DNA from: Sedimentisphaerales bacterium
Lineage (GTDB): Bacteria; Planctomycetota; Phycisphaerae; Sedimentisphaerales; Anaerohalosphaeraceae
Length of the DNA: 64,000 bases
NCBI GenBank assembly: GCA_028282905.1
Contig: JANQGW010000070.1
Span: 1 to 64,000, forward strand
Direction of reading: 5' to 3'
The notes below the pieces were generated by a model. It saw only the letters and a list, made by a program, of their open reading frames with translations. It made no database searches and was not told where the DNA came from. Positions within the stretch are counted from its first letter, which is position 1. Each line of letters begins with the position of its first letter. The position numbers and the translations under genes are program-made. Below are positions 26,497 through 35,481 of the stretch, in pieces.

Positions 26497-28125
26497 TTAT
26501 CCCATGAACGGATAGGTATAATCCGTCGGCGGGATGAAGTTTTCTTTGATCGTCCGGGTGGAAACCCATCGCAGCAGGTTCTGCATCGAGCCGGCTTTGT
26601 CATTGGTTCCGCTGCCGCGGCCGCCGCCAAACGGCTGCTGACCCACCACTGCGCCGGTCGGCTTGTCGTTGATGTAGAAGTTGCCGGCAGTATGACGCAG
26701 TTTGTTAGAAGCCGTTTCGATAGCATAGCGATCCCGGGCGAAGACACAGCCGGTCAAGGCGTACATGCTGGCGGTGTCGCACAGTTCGAGCGCCTTGTCA
26801 AAGTCGGCATCTTCATAGACATACGCCGTCAGTACCGGGGCAAAGATCTCATCGACCATGGACTCATACGTCGGGTTGGTCGTGACAATCATCGTCGGCT
26901 CGATAAAGTAGCCGCTGCTGTCATCACAGGTGCCGCCGAATACAACCTCGGCATCCGAAGCGGCCTGAGCGTTTTCGATGTACTTTTTCGCATTATTGAA
27001 CGAGGACTGGTCGATCACGGCGTTCATGAAATTGCCAAAGTCCTGAACCGGACCCATCTTGATCGTTTTCAGTTGAGCGATGACCTTTTCCTGTACTTCC
27101 GGCCACAGGCTCTTCGGAATATACATCCGCGACAGGGCCGAGCACTTCTGGCCCTGGTACTCGTAAGCCCCGCGAACAATGGCCGTGGCCATTGCGTCAA
27201 CATCCGCCGATGGGTGAGCGACCATAAAGTCCTTGCCGCCGGTTTCGCCGACAATCCGCGGATACGACTTGTACTGGTGGATGTTGTCGCCGATCATCTT
27301 CCACATATTCTGGAATACCTCGGTGCTGCCGGTAAAGTGGATGCCCGCAAACAGCGGAGACGCCATGACCGGATCGCCCACCTGGCCGCCTGAGCCGGGG
27401 ATAAAGTTGATCACGCCGTCCGGCAGACCCGCTTCCTGCAGGAGCTTCATGGTAAAGTAGCCAGAATAAACCGCGGTCGAGGCCGGTTTCCACAGGATGG
27501 TGTTACCCATCATCGCCGGGGCGGTCGGCAGGTTGCCGCCGATAGCCGTGAAGTTAAACGGCGTGACCGCAAAGATGAACCCTTCCAGCGGGCGGTATTC
27601 AACACAGTTCAAAATCCCGTTCGGCGAATACAGCGGCTGGTCCTTATACAGTTCCTGCATGAAATACGTATTAAAACGCCAGAAGTCGATCAGCTCGCAG
27701 GCACTGTCAATCTCCGCCTGAAAGGCGCTCTTGCTCTGGTTGAGCATCGTCGCGGCGTTCAGCGTATAGCGGTATTTGGTCGCCAGCAGTTCAGCAGCCT
27801 TGATAAAGACCTTGGCCCGGTCAATCGCCGGAAGGGCTTCCCACTCGGCCTTAGCAGCCTGGGAGGCTTCGATCGCCATCTGAACCTCTTTTTCGCCGGC
27901 CTTGTGATAGGTGGCCAGCACATTCTGATGGTTATGCGGTTCAACGCAGGTGCCGGTATTGCCGGTTTTGATCTCTTTGCCGCCAATAATCAGCGGAATC
28001 TCAATCTGCTGGCCGCCCAGACGCTCCAGTTCAGCTTTCAGCAGTTCACGCTCCGGCGTGCCGGGGGCATACGAATAGATCGGTTCATTGGTTGGTTTTG
28101 GAATGTTACTTATGCTGTTCTGCAT
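26497..28125 (-). CDS. 1-pyrroline-5-carboxylate dehydrogenase
   Basis: A 542-aa aldehyde dehydrogenase of the P5C dehydrogenase class (RocA/ALDH4-like), oxidising 1-pyrroline-5-carboxylate (as glutamate semialdehyde) to glutamate with NAD+. Catalytic Cys328 lies in 'YEYQGQKCSALSR', a motif typical of P5CDH. 'VGETGGKDFMVAHPSADVD' holds the general-base Glu and 'FTGSTEVFQNMWK' the NAD-binding loop. The length fits the stand-alone eukaryote-like ALDH4 form without a proline dehydrogenase domain. An AAGGGG ribosome site lies 8 bases before the ATG. It is the metabolic bridge between the dehydrogenase/glycyl radical genes on its left and the glutamate mutase operon on its right. Confidence 0.93.
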   Translation of the reverse strand: MQNSISNIPKPTNEPIYSYAPGTPERELLKAELERLGGQQIEIPLIIGGKEIKTGNTGTCVEPHNHQNVLATYHKAGEKEVQMAIEASQAAKAEWEALPAIDRAKVFIKAAELLATKYRYTLNAATMLNQSKSAFQAEIDSACELIDFWRFNTYFMQELYKDQPLYSPNGILNCVEYRPLEGFIFAVTPFNFTAIGGNLPTAPAMMGNTILWKPASTAVYSGYFTMKLLQEAGLPDGVINFIPGSGGQVGDPVMASPLFAGIHFTGSTEVFQNMWKMIGDNIHQYKSYPRIVGETGGKDFMVAHPSADVDAMATAIVRGAYEYQGQKCSALSRMYIPKSLWPEVQEKVIAQLKTIKMGPVQDFGNFMNAVIDQSSFNNAKKYIENAQAASDAEVVFGGTCDDSSGYFIEPTMIVTTNPTYESMVDEIFAPVLTAYVYEDADFDKALELCDTASMYALTGCVFARDRYAIETASNKLRHTAGNFYINDKPTGAVVGQQPFGGGRGSGTNDKAGSMQNLLRWVSTRTIKENFIPPTDYTYPFMG

Positions 28126-28759
28126 AATGCGTTCCCCTTAATAATTAGCGTTGATATTTGTCCACAATAAAAAAGAAGCCGAGTCTGAAAACACTGTCTT
28201 CTGCATTTATCATCACATCTTCAGTCCAGGGTATTCATAGATCAAGCGGTGATAAACCAAGGTCGTTGGCTGCATCCTGCTTTCATTCTCGGCTGAAAAG
28301 TCTCAGGGCTGCCGAAAACAGGTCTTTGTCTAAGCCCGTTTCCATCGGCGTTGCTTCTGTTGCGATAAGCCAATAAGCCGCTCTCTACCGAGTGCCATAG
28401 TGTAATCGGCGGCCGGCCCATCGTCTTGTTTGGAGCCGGAGTAAAAACTTAATTTTCTGCACAATCAATTTTACGCCAAAAAGCATTAATAAAAAAACTA
28501 ACCGAACAATGGTTTTGTGTCAAGATTGATTGTCAAAATCTCCGATGTAGTGGGTTAGAGCTTTCTTGGAATTAAAAAAAGAAAGAAAAACAAAATTTGC
28601 CGATATTCAAGTTATTTGTGAAGTATCAGACAAGACATTGATGTCTCTATTTGACATGATGGAATTAGGACAGGGAGTTAATAATATAAACGGTGCAAAA
28701 GGTCACAAGCTGGGACAAACTGAGTCTTGGAATTTCGGTTAGAGGGTAATCACAAAATC
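28126..28759. promoter_or_regulatory. Divergent promoter region between P5C dehydrogenase and the glutamate mutase operon
   Basis: About 630 bases with no convincing gene. A 6-2-6 dyad AGACAT-TG-ATGTCT lies at 28633-28646, directly before a TTGACA hexamer (28651-28656), and makes a plausible activator or repressor site for the glm operon. No riboswitch consensus was recognised, including cobalamin. The stretch 28141-28440 has protein-like codon use in places on the minus strand but is interrupted by stops. Confidence 0.4.
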
Positions 28760-29224
28760 ATGAAAGAGGATACGGTTATCTTGGGAGTCATCGGCTCCGA
28801 TTGCCATGCCGTGGGCAACAAAATTCTGGAGAGGGTTTTCGCCGAGGCAGGATTTCACGTGGTCAATCTGGGCATCATGGTCAGCCAGCAGGAGTTCATC
28901 GACGCGGCCATTGAAACCAACGCGAAGGCCATCCTGATTTCTTCACTCTACGGACAGGGGGAACTGGATTGCGACGGCATGCGGAGCAAGTGCATCGAAA
29001 TGGGGCTGGACGACATCCTTCTCTATGTTGGGGGTAATCTGGTCATCGGTAAGACCGATTTTAAAATTGTCGAGCAAAAATTCCTTAATATGGGGTATGA
29101 TCGCGTATTTAAACCGGAAGATGATCTTCAGCAGGCGGTGCAGCTGCTCAAGAAGGATATCACCCAAAAGAAGGTAAACGCCCTGCAAGCCGGTCAAGAT
29201 GAACGCCGAACCAAAGCATCCTGA
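28760..29224 (+). CDS. glmS: Glutamate mutase (methylaspartate mutase) small subunit, cobalamin-binding
   Basis: A 154-aa adenosylcobalamin-binding subunit that, with GlmE, rearranges L-glutamate to (2S,3S)-3-methylaspartate. The base-off motif D-x-H-x-x-G is 'SDCHAVG', with the cobalt-ligating His at residue 16 when translation starts at the ATG 28760, the same number as in Clostridium tetanomorphum GlmS. 'SSLYGQGELDC' and 'LYVGGNLVIG' are further family motifs. An in-frame TTG upstream is less likely. The C-terminus has a Lys/Gln-rich extension relative to the usual 137 aa. It overlaps the start of glmL by 26 bases. Confidence 0.95.
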   Translation: MKEDTVILGVIGSDCHAVGNKILERVFAEAGFHVVNLGIMVSQQEFIDAAIETNAKAILISSLYGQGELDCDGMRSKCIEMGLDDILLYVGGNLVIGKTDFKIVEQKFLNMGYDRVFKPEDDLQQAVQLLKKDITQKKVNALQAGQDERRTKAS

Positions 29225-30650
29225 ACACGTCATCAGTCTCGATATTGGCTCAACATTTACCAAAGCAGCACTGTTTAAGGTAAATGATGAACAATTGAAG
29301 TTTCAGCAGTCGGCCCGCGCAGCTACCACGGTGGACTCTCTGATACGGGGTGTCCGACAGGTTGTCAAAGAGCTGGGTTGCCTGGACTCTCGGACCGACC
29401 GGTCGGCGTATCCGGTCTTCTTTTCCTCCTCGGCCAAGGGCGGCCTGCATGTAGTTGCCGTGGGGATCGTACCGGAACTGACCCTGAAGGTGGCCCGGTT
29501 AACGGCACTGTCAGCCGGTGCCCGGGTAACTCAATCATTCGGCTATAAGCTGACCGACCGCGATATCCGGGAGATCGAAGGCCTGTCGCCGGATATTATC
29601 CTGCTTTCGGGCGGGACCGATGGCGGTAATGAAGTCTATGTCCGCCATAATGTCAAATTGCTGGCCGGGATGAAGTCCCGGCCGCAGATTATCTATGCCG
29701 GCAACCAGGTGATGTGTGATGAAGTCTGCAAGTTACTGTCTGATTTCCCCGTACATGCCGTTTCAAATATCCTGCCCGAACTGGACCGGCCTTGTGTGCA
29801 GCAGGCCCGGGATAAGATTTGCGAGGTCTTTCTGGAAACTATCGTCTCCGGCAAGGGGCTTGGCGATGTGATCGATTGGCTCGGCGCAACGCCGATTCCG
29901 ACTCCGCTGGCGGTGATGGAACTGGTCGAGGCCGTTCGCGAAAGCTGTCCGCAGTGGGGCGATTTCTGTCTGCTGGATATGGGCGGTGCGACGACTGATT
30001 TTTACTCGGCCTGCCGGGATGACCGCACTGAATCCGACGTTATTTATCGGGGCATTCCCGAACCGGCGATCAAACGAACGGTTGAGGGCGACCTAGGCAT
30101 TCGAGTCAATGCCTCCTCCGTAATAATGGCGGGCAGTGAGTTCCTGCAGGAGTCCAAGAGTACCGACGAGTTAGTGGCACTGATGGACTATGTTGACAAA
30201 ATCACACAACGGACGGATTTTCTGCCGCAGACTTCACGTCATCGGGAACACGACCGCCTGCTGGCTGAAATTTGTATGACACAGGCTGTTAAACGTCATG
30301 CCGGTGTGCGAAAACGTGTTTTTACTGAACGCGGCGAAACATTTATACAAACCGGAAAAGACCTGCGTCCCCTCCGGAAGATGATTCTAACCGGCGGCTT
30401 TTTCAGCGGTCTGACTGAGCCGGACTTTTCCGGCCAATTTCAGGCTCAGATCAAAGCAGTTAACCGGCCGGATAGTGATCAGATTTATTTGGTGCCGCGG
30501 GATATTCAATATTTTCAGGATAACGTTTATTTACTGCCGCTGCTGGGCAACCTGGTACGAGGCTATCGGGGCCGGGCGGCACAGACGGCAATACACCATT
30601 TGACGCTTTTGCCATCACATTGTCATCAATCAACGGAGAGTGCATGTTGA
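29199..30650 (+). CDS. glmL: GlmL (MutL) glutamate mutase-associated ASKHA ATPase
   Basis: A 483-aa protein of the MutL family with the actin/hexokinase/Hsp70 ATPase fold: phosphate-1 motif 'SLDIGSTFTKAAL' and phosphate-2 'LLDMGGATTDFYS'. MutL-type proteins lie between glmS and glmE in classical clusters and are thought to reactivate the mutase by exchanging damaged cobalamin. The start codon lies inside the end of glmS and the last codons overlap glmE, so the three are translationally coupled. The order S-L-E matches Clostridium clusters. Confidence 0.94.
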   Translation: MNAEPKHPEHVISLDIGSTFTKAALFKVNDEQLKFQQSARAATTVDSLIRGVRQVVKELGCLDSRTDRSAYPVFFSSSAKGGLHVVAVGIVPELTLKVARLTALSAGARVTQSFGYKLTDRDIREIEGLSPDIILLSGGTDGGNEVYVRHNVKLLAGMKSRPQIIYAGNQVMCDEVCKLLSDFPVHAVSNILPELDRPCVQQARDKICEVFLETIVSGKGLGDVIDWLGATPIPTPLAVMELVEAVRESCPQWGDFCLLDMGGATTDFYSACRDDRTESDVIYRGIPEPAIKRTVEGDLGIRVNASSVIMAGSEFLQESKSTDELVALMDYVDKITQRTDFLPQTSRHREHDRLLAEICMTQAVKRHAGVRKRVFTERGETFIQTGKDLRPLRKMILTGGFFSGLTEPDFSGQFQAQIKAVNRPDSDQIYLVPRDIQYFQDNVYLLPLLGNLVRGYRGRAAQTAIHHLTLLPSHCHQSTESAC

Positions 30651-32089
30651 CAAAAACGCAGAAAATTGAGCTGTCGGATTTCCACGAGCAGCGGCAAGAG
30701 GTACTTGGCGGTTGGCCGACCGGCCGGGAGGTTGACCTCGACCATGCCATCGAATATCAGAAGGCCTTGCCCGATGCCAAGCGGTTTTCGCTGGCCATGA
30801 AAACCGCCGAACAGCAGGGCTCGCTTCTGCTCCAACCGCGTGCGGGCGTGGCACTTGTGCCGGAGCATATTGCACTGCTGAAGTTTCTGGAAAAGCACTG
30901 TGACCTGCTGCCGACGACGATTGATGCCTACACGCGTCAGAATCAGTACCAGGAAGCGGAAAAAGGCATTGCCAAATCGTCCGGTTCGGGTCAGTCCTTT
31001 TTAAACGGCTTTCCCGCGGTCAATCACGGTTTGGCTGCCTGTCGCGAGGTCGTCGAAAGCGTCAGCAAACCGCTTCAGGTCCGTCACGGTACACCGGATG
31101 CCAGGCTGCTGGCGGAAATTACGCTGGCAGCGGGCTTCACCGCCTATGAAGGCGGCGGTATTTCCTACAACATACCCTATACCAAAAAAGTGCCGCTGGA
31201 AAAGTCCATTCGTGACTGGCAGTACGTGGACCGTTTGATTGGCGTGTATGAGGAGGCGGGCGTCACGATAAATCGTGAGCCGTTTGGCCCGCTGTCGGGA
31301 ACGCTGGTGCCGCCGTTTATCAGCCATACCGTAGGGATCATCGAGGGTCTGCTGGCGCTGGAGCAGGGGGTTCGCTCCATTACGCTGGGATACGGGCAAT
31401 TGGGTAATCTCATTCAGGATGTTGCCGCGATTCGAAGCCTGAAAGAGCTGGCCAACGAGTATTTCCAAAAGCATGGCTATACTGATTATGAACTGTCCAC
31501 GGTATTACATCAGTGGATGGGCGGTTTTCCTGAAAAAGAAACAAAAGCCTACTCGGTCATCACCTGGGGTGGTGCTGCGGCGGTCTTTTCCGGGGCGACC
31601 AAAGTGATTATCAAAACTCCTCATGAGGCGATGGGCATTCCCACCAAGGAAGCCAACGCCCAGGGATTGGAATCCACCCGGCAAATTGCCAATATGCTCA
31701 AGGACCAGTATCTGCCCGAATCAGAGGAACTGAAAACGGAAATCGAACTGATCAAACAGGAAGTTCGCACGGTCATGGACAAGGTGCTGGAACTGGGTGC
31801 CGGCGATTTGACCGCCGGGGCCGTCCGGGCGTTTGAAGCGGGTGTGATCGATATCCCGTTCTCGGCTTCAATCTACAATAAAGGTAAACTGCTGTCGGTT
31901 CGAGACAATCATGGGGCCATTCGCATCTTTGAAAAGGGTAGTGTGCCGATGGCCGATTCCGTCTATGCCTTTCATGCCGACAAACTTTCAGAACGTGCCG
32001 CTATCGAGGGTCGCGAGCCTTGCTTCCAGATGGTAGTGGATGATATTTATGCGATCAGTAAAGGATGTTTAGTGGGGAGACCTCGATGA
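30644..32089 (+). CDS. glmE: Glutamate mutase (methylaspartate mutase) large subunit
   Basis: The 481-aa TIM-barrel catalytic subunit that binds glutamate and the upper face of adenosylcobalamin. The ATG at 30644 follows GGAGAG at 30635-30640 and gives a length close to the 483 aa of characterised GlmE. Family landmarks include 'QPRAGVAL', 'VRHGTPDARLL', 'GGISYNIPYTKKVPLEKSI', 'EPFGPLSGTLVPPFISH', 'HQWMGGFPEKE' and 'TKVIIKTPHEAMGIPT'. Arg residues in the first motifs correspond to the substrate-carboxylate clamp of the family. It overlaps glmL at the start and mal at the end. Confidence 0.96.
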   Translation: MLTKTQKIELSDFHEQRQEVLGGWPTGREVDLDHAIEYQKALPDAKRFSLAMKTAEQQGSLLLQPRAGVALVPEHIALLKFLEKHCDLLPTTIDAYTRQNQYQEAEKGIAKSSGSGQSFLNGFPAVNHGLAACREVVESVSKPLQVRHGTPDARLLAEITLAAGFTAYEGGGISYNIPYTKKVPLEKSIRDWQYVDRLIGVYEEAGVTINREPFGPLSGTLVPPFISHTVGIIEGLLALEQGVRSITLGYGQLGNLIQDVAAIRSLKELANEYFQKHGYTDYELSTVLHQWMGGFPEKETKAYSVITWGGAAAVFSGATKVIIKTPHEAMGIPTKEANAQGLESTRQIANMLKDQYLPESEELKTEIELIKQEVRTVMDKVLELGAGDLTAGAVRAFEAGVIDIPFSASIYNKGKLLSVRDNHGAIRIFEKGSVPMADSVYAFHADKLSERAAIEGREPCFQMVVDDIYAISKGCLVGRPR

Positions 32090-33363
32090 AGATTCAATCA
32101 GTCGTATTTTCGGCCGGAAGAACCGGTTTTTTCTTTGACGATCAAGCAGCGGTTAAAGCAGGATTACCGCGGGATGGGTTTTGGTATCAGGGCCATCCGG
32201 TGACCGACGGTTTTAAAAGTGTCCGCCAGGCCGGTGAATCCATCTCCGTGATGCTGGTTTTAGAAGATGGTCAAGTGGCAGTGGGTGATTGTACCGCAGT
32301 GCAGTACTCCGGTGCCGGCGGACGCGATCCTCTATTTTTGGCTGAAACTTATATCCCGTTTTTAGATGAACATATTCGTCCACTGCTGGAAGGTGCTTCA
32401 GTTGATGCCTTCCGGCCATTGGCTGAGATGCTGGACACTTTGGAAGTCGATGGCAGACGAATTCATACCGCTCTGCGGTATGGTTTGTCGCAGGCAGCAC
32501 TGGATGCCGTTGCTAAATCACAGAATATGCAGAAGATTGAGGTTGTGTTGAATGAATACCAACTGCCGTTTGTGCCGAAGCCGGTGCCGATCTTTGCCCA
32601 GTCCGGCGATGACCGTTATTTGTGTGTCGATAAGATGATTATTAAAGAGGCCGATGTTCTGCCTCATGCCCTCATCAATAATATTGATGAGAAGCTTGGC
32701 AGAAACGGCGAAAAACTGAAGGAATATATCGTCTGGCTTAAAAACCGTATAGAATCATCCGATGCCTTTCCATCGTATCATCCAGATCTTCATATTGATG
32801 TTTATGGAACGATAGGTCAGATTTTCGAACATGACCCGGACCGTATCGCGGCCTATCTGGCAGAACTGGAAAAGGCTGCCGGCGATTTTGCCCTTTATAT
32901 CGAAGGTCCGGTGGACATGGGCCAAAAATCGGCACAGATTGAAGTCATGGGCCGGATTCGCAAAAGCCTTCAGGAGATCGGGTGCGGTGTCAAGCTGGTT
33001 GCCGACGAGTGGTGCAATACCTATGAAGATGTTCGGGACTTTACCGACAGCCAATGCTGTGACATGGTACAGATCAAAACACCGGATCTGGGTAGTATTC
33101 ATAATACGATTGAAAGCGTTCTCTATGCCAAACAAAATGGCATGGAAGCCTACCAAGGCGGTACCTGCAACGAGACAGATGTATCAGCCCGAACTTGTGT
33201 ACATCTGGCCCTTGCCACGCAAGCGGACCGGATGCTGGCCAAGCCCGGCATGGGGTTTGACGAGGGATATTGTATCGTCAAAAATGAAATGAATCGAGTG
33301 TTGAGTGTTTTAAGGCATAAAAGAGGTAAGAATTTAAATATACCGGAGGTAATGAATGGCTAG
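32086..33363 (+). CDS. mal: Methylaspartate ammonia-lyase
   Basis: A 425-aa enolase-superfamily enzyme removing ammonia from 3-methylaspartate to give mesaconate. Starting at the ATG 32086 (GGGGAG 6 bases upstream) places the two catalytic bases at His194 ('ADVLPHAL') and Lys331 ('MVQIKTPDLG'), identical to the numbering in characterised clostridial enzymes. This supports both the start and full activity. Mg2+ ligands are expected in 'LHIDVYGTIG', 'LYIEGPVDMG' and 'LVADEW'. The C-terminus is slightly longer than the usual 413 aa. It overlaps the SucC-like gene by 8 bases. Confidence 0.96.
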   Translation: MKIQSVVFSAGRTGFFFDDQAAVKAGLPRDGFWYQGHPVTDGFKSVRQAGESISVMLVLEDGQVAVGDCTAVQYSGAGGRDPLFLAETYIPFLDEHIRPLLEGASVDAFRPLAEMLDTLEVDGRRIHTALRYGLSQAALDAVAKSQNMQKIEVVLNEYQLPFVPKPVPIFAQSGDDRYLCVDKMIIKEADVLPHALINNIDEKLGRNGEKLKEYIVWLKNRIESSDAFPSYHPDLHIDVYGTIGQIFEHDPDRIAAYLAELEKAAGDFALYIEGPVDMGQKSAQIEVMGRIRKSLQEIGCGVKLVADEWCNTYEDVRDFTDSQCCDMVQIKTPDLGSIHNTIESVLYAKQNGMEAYQGGTCNETDVSARTCVHLALATQADRMLAKPGMGFDEGYCIVKNEMNRVLSVLRHKRGKNLNIPEVMNG

Positions 33364-34564
33364 AGTACTTGAAATCATTGGAAAAGAGATTTTAAAGAAG
33401 AATCGCATTCCGATCCCTGAATGTGAAGCTGCAAAAACTGTTGATCAGGCATGTGATGCTGCAGAGAGAATCGGTTATCCTGTTGTCATTAAAGCGCTCA
33501 TTACCGTTGGCAAACGGGGCAAGGCCGGCGCGGTGAAATTTGCCGGCAGTCGAACCGAAGTGCAGCAAGCGGCCAAAGAAATTTTGAACATGACCGTGCG
33601 GAATTTTCCTGTGGATCAACTGCTGATCGAACAGAAGCTCGACATCGCACAGGAACTCTACTTCTCAATCACATATGACTCGACCCGAAAAATGCCTGTG
33701 ATTATCGCAAGCAGCGAAGGCGGCGTCGATATTGAAGAGATTGCGGAAAAACACCCGGATAAGGTGTTTAAAGTACATGTTGACCCAATACGCGGATTTG
33801 AACAGTATCAGGCAAAAGAACTTGCTGCCGGGTTGGGCCTGAAGGGCAAGCAATTAGCAAAGGGAACCGTCCTTTTCTGGAGACTCTATAATGTCTTTAG
33901 AGATTATGACGCGACCATTTTGGAAATAAATCCAATCGCCATTACCGGCAGCGGAGATTTAGTGGCTGCGGCGATTCTGTTTGGTGCCGATGATGACGCA
34001 CTTTACCGGCAGCCTGATCTTTCAGAAAGAGTCGAATCCGGCAGTGACCGGTCATGGCGACCTCTTACTGATCTTGAAAAACAGATGGTCGCCGTTGATG
34101 AAGCGGATGCGTATCGAGGTACCGCACGCTATACTGAAATGGACGGTGGCGATATCGGTTTCTTGTGCGGTGGAGGCGGAGGCAGCCTTCTGGCCTTTGA
34201 CGCACTCCTGGCCCACGGCGGTCAGCCTGCCAACTATACCGAACTGGGCGGCAATCCCCCTCAGAACAAAGTCGCGGGTCTGGTCAAAGGCGTCTTGTCA
34301 AAACCCGGCGTCAAAAGCCTCTTTGTGGCGCTCAATATAACCAACAATACCCAGACCGATGTCTTGGCAAAAGGGATTGTGCAGGCCTTTGAGGAACTTG
34401 GCATCGACCCTGCCGCTTATCCAACCGTGGCACGTCTGGCCGGCGTCAATGACGATGAGGCAAGGACGATAGCAAGCGAGGCAGGGATTGAGTATTATGG
34501 TGATGAAATCACAATTGATGACGCCGCACGGATTATGTGCGAAAAAATGAAATCTATGGTATAG
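33356..34564 (+). CDS. SucC-like acyl-CoA ligase beta subunit (proposed citramalate- or mesaconate-CoA ligase)
   Basis: A 402-aa ATP-grasp protein like the beta subunits of succinyl-CoA and malyl-CoA ligases. The N-terminal ATP-grasp domain (about 1-235) includes 'PVVIKALITVGKRGKAGAVKFAG' and the metal-binding 'ILEINPIAI'. The C-terminal CoA-ligase domain has 'GFLCGGGGGSLLAFDALL' and 'YTELGGNPPQNKV'. A GGAGG site lies 6 bases before the ATG. It sits next to an alpha subunit and a CitE-like lyase and not with TCA-cycle genes. With methylaspartate-pathway genes upstream, activation of citramalate (or mesaconate) is the best inference, by analogy with malate-CoA ligase plus malyl-CoA lyase. Confidence 0.85.
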   Translation: MARVLEIIGKEILKKNRIPIPECEAAKTVDQACDAAERIGYPVVIKALITVGKRGKAGAVKFAGSRTEVQQAAKEILNMTVRNFPVDQLLIEQKLDIAQELYFSITYDSTRKMPVIIASSEGGVDIEEIAEKHPDKVFKVHVDPIRGFEQYQAKELAAGLGLKGKQLAKGTVLFWRLYNVFRDYDATILEINPIAITGSGDLVAAAILFGADDDALYRQPDLSERVESGSDRSWRPLTDLEKQMVAVDEADAYRGTARYTEMDGGDIGFLCGGGGGSLLAFDALLAHGGQPANYTELGGNPPQNKVAGLVKGVLSKPGVKSLFVALNITNNTQTDVLAKGIVQAFEELGIDPAAYPTVARLAGVNDDEARTIASEAGIEYYGDEITIDDAARIMCEKMKSMV

Positions 34565-34575
34565 GAGAAGATACG

Positions 34576-35481
34576 ATGGGTATCTTAGTCAATAAAAATT
34601 CAAAGATCGCAATCCAAGGTATCACCGGAAGAGAAGCCTCTATGGTGACAAAACACGCTCTCGCTTACGGCACGAAAATCTGTGCCGGTGTCACGCCCGG
34701 CAAAGGCGGCCAGGATGTCGAAGGCATTCCGGTTTACGATACGATGAAAGAAGCGTGCCAAGAGCACGGTATCGATACGACGGTTGTCTATGTGCCGCCG
34801 GCCTTTGCTTATGATGCCGTCATGGAAGCGATTGGCAACGGAATCAAGACCATTCTGATCATCACAGAGCGTATTCCGAGACGGGATACGGCAAAATTTC
34901 TATGTGCCGCCAAAGAAGCCGGCGCCAGAGTGGTCGGCCCCAATTCCGTGGGAATCTTAAATCCGGTGGACCGTGTGAAACTGGGTGCCATCGGCGGCGA
35001 TAACGAGGACCGTTGCTTTGTTCCCGGCGAAGTGGGCGTTGTTTCCCGTAGCGGAGGCATGACCGCCGAGTGTTCATGGATGGTCAAACATGCAGGTTTC
35101 GGCGTCAGTACCAGCGTCAGCATCGGAGGCGACCCTCTCATCGGGTCATCGCCCAAAGAGATACTTGAATTGTTTGAAGCGGACCCGCAGACAAAAGCCG
35201 TTGTCATGTGGGCCGAGCCGGGAACCGCTTACGAAGAAGAGGTCGCCGACTTTATTAAAGACGGCGGCTTTACCAAGCCGTTCATTCCATACGTTGCGGG
35301 ACGATTTGTTGAAAATATGCCCGAGGGGACGGTTTTCGGCCATGCCGCCTCTATCGTACAGGGCTCATCAGGACGGCCCTCATTAAAAATGAAGCGTCTA
35401 AAAGAAGCGGGCGCTTATGTCGCAGACAATTTTAATGATATCGTTGAACATTTGAAAAATGTTATGGGGAGGCAGGCATGA
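34576..35481 (+). CDS. SucD-like acyl-CoA ligase alpha subunit
   Basis: A 301-aa partner of the SucC-like subunit. The ATG at 34576 follows AGGAGA. It has the CoA-binding Rossmann start ('SKIAIQGITGREAS'), 'GGVTPGKGG'-like loop ('AGVTPGKGGQDVEGIPVYD'), 'VVGPNSVGILNP', 'GVVSRSGGMTAE' and the phospho-His loop 'VFGHAASIVQGSSG' with His256. In SucD the equivalent His carries phosphate between ATP and the acid. The pair should form an ATP- or GTP-dependent acyl-CoA ligase, and the acid specificity is inferred from the operon only. Confidence 0.86.
   Translation: MGILVNKNSKIAIQGITGREASMVTKHALAYGTKICAGVTPGKGGQDVEGIPVYDTMKEACQEHGIDTTVVYVPPAFAYDAVMEAIGNGIKTILIITERIPRRDTAKFLCAAKEAGARVVGPNSVGILNPVDRVKLGAIGGDNEDRCFVPGEVGVVSRSGGMTAECSWMVKHAGFGVSTSVSIGGDPLIGSSPKEILELFEADPQTKAVVMWAEPGTAYEEEVADFIKDGGFTKPFIPYVAGRFVENMPEGTVFGHAASIVQGSSGRPSLKMKRLKEAGAYVADNFNDIVEHLKNVMGRQA

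Noticed and set aside
28141-28440. Decayed protein gene upstream of P5C dehydrogenase on the minus strand
   Set aside because: Short protein-like runs exist, but stops and frame changes interrupt them and no family could be recognised; not enough to call a pseudogene.
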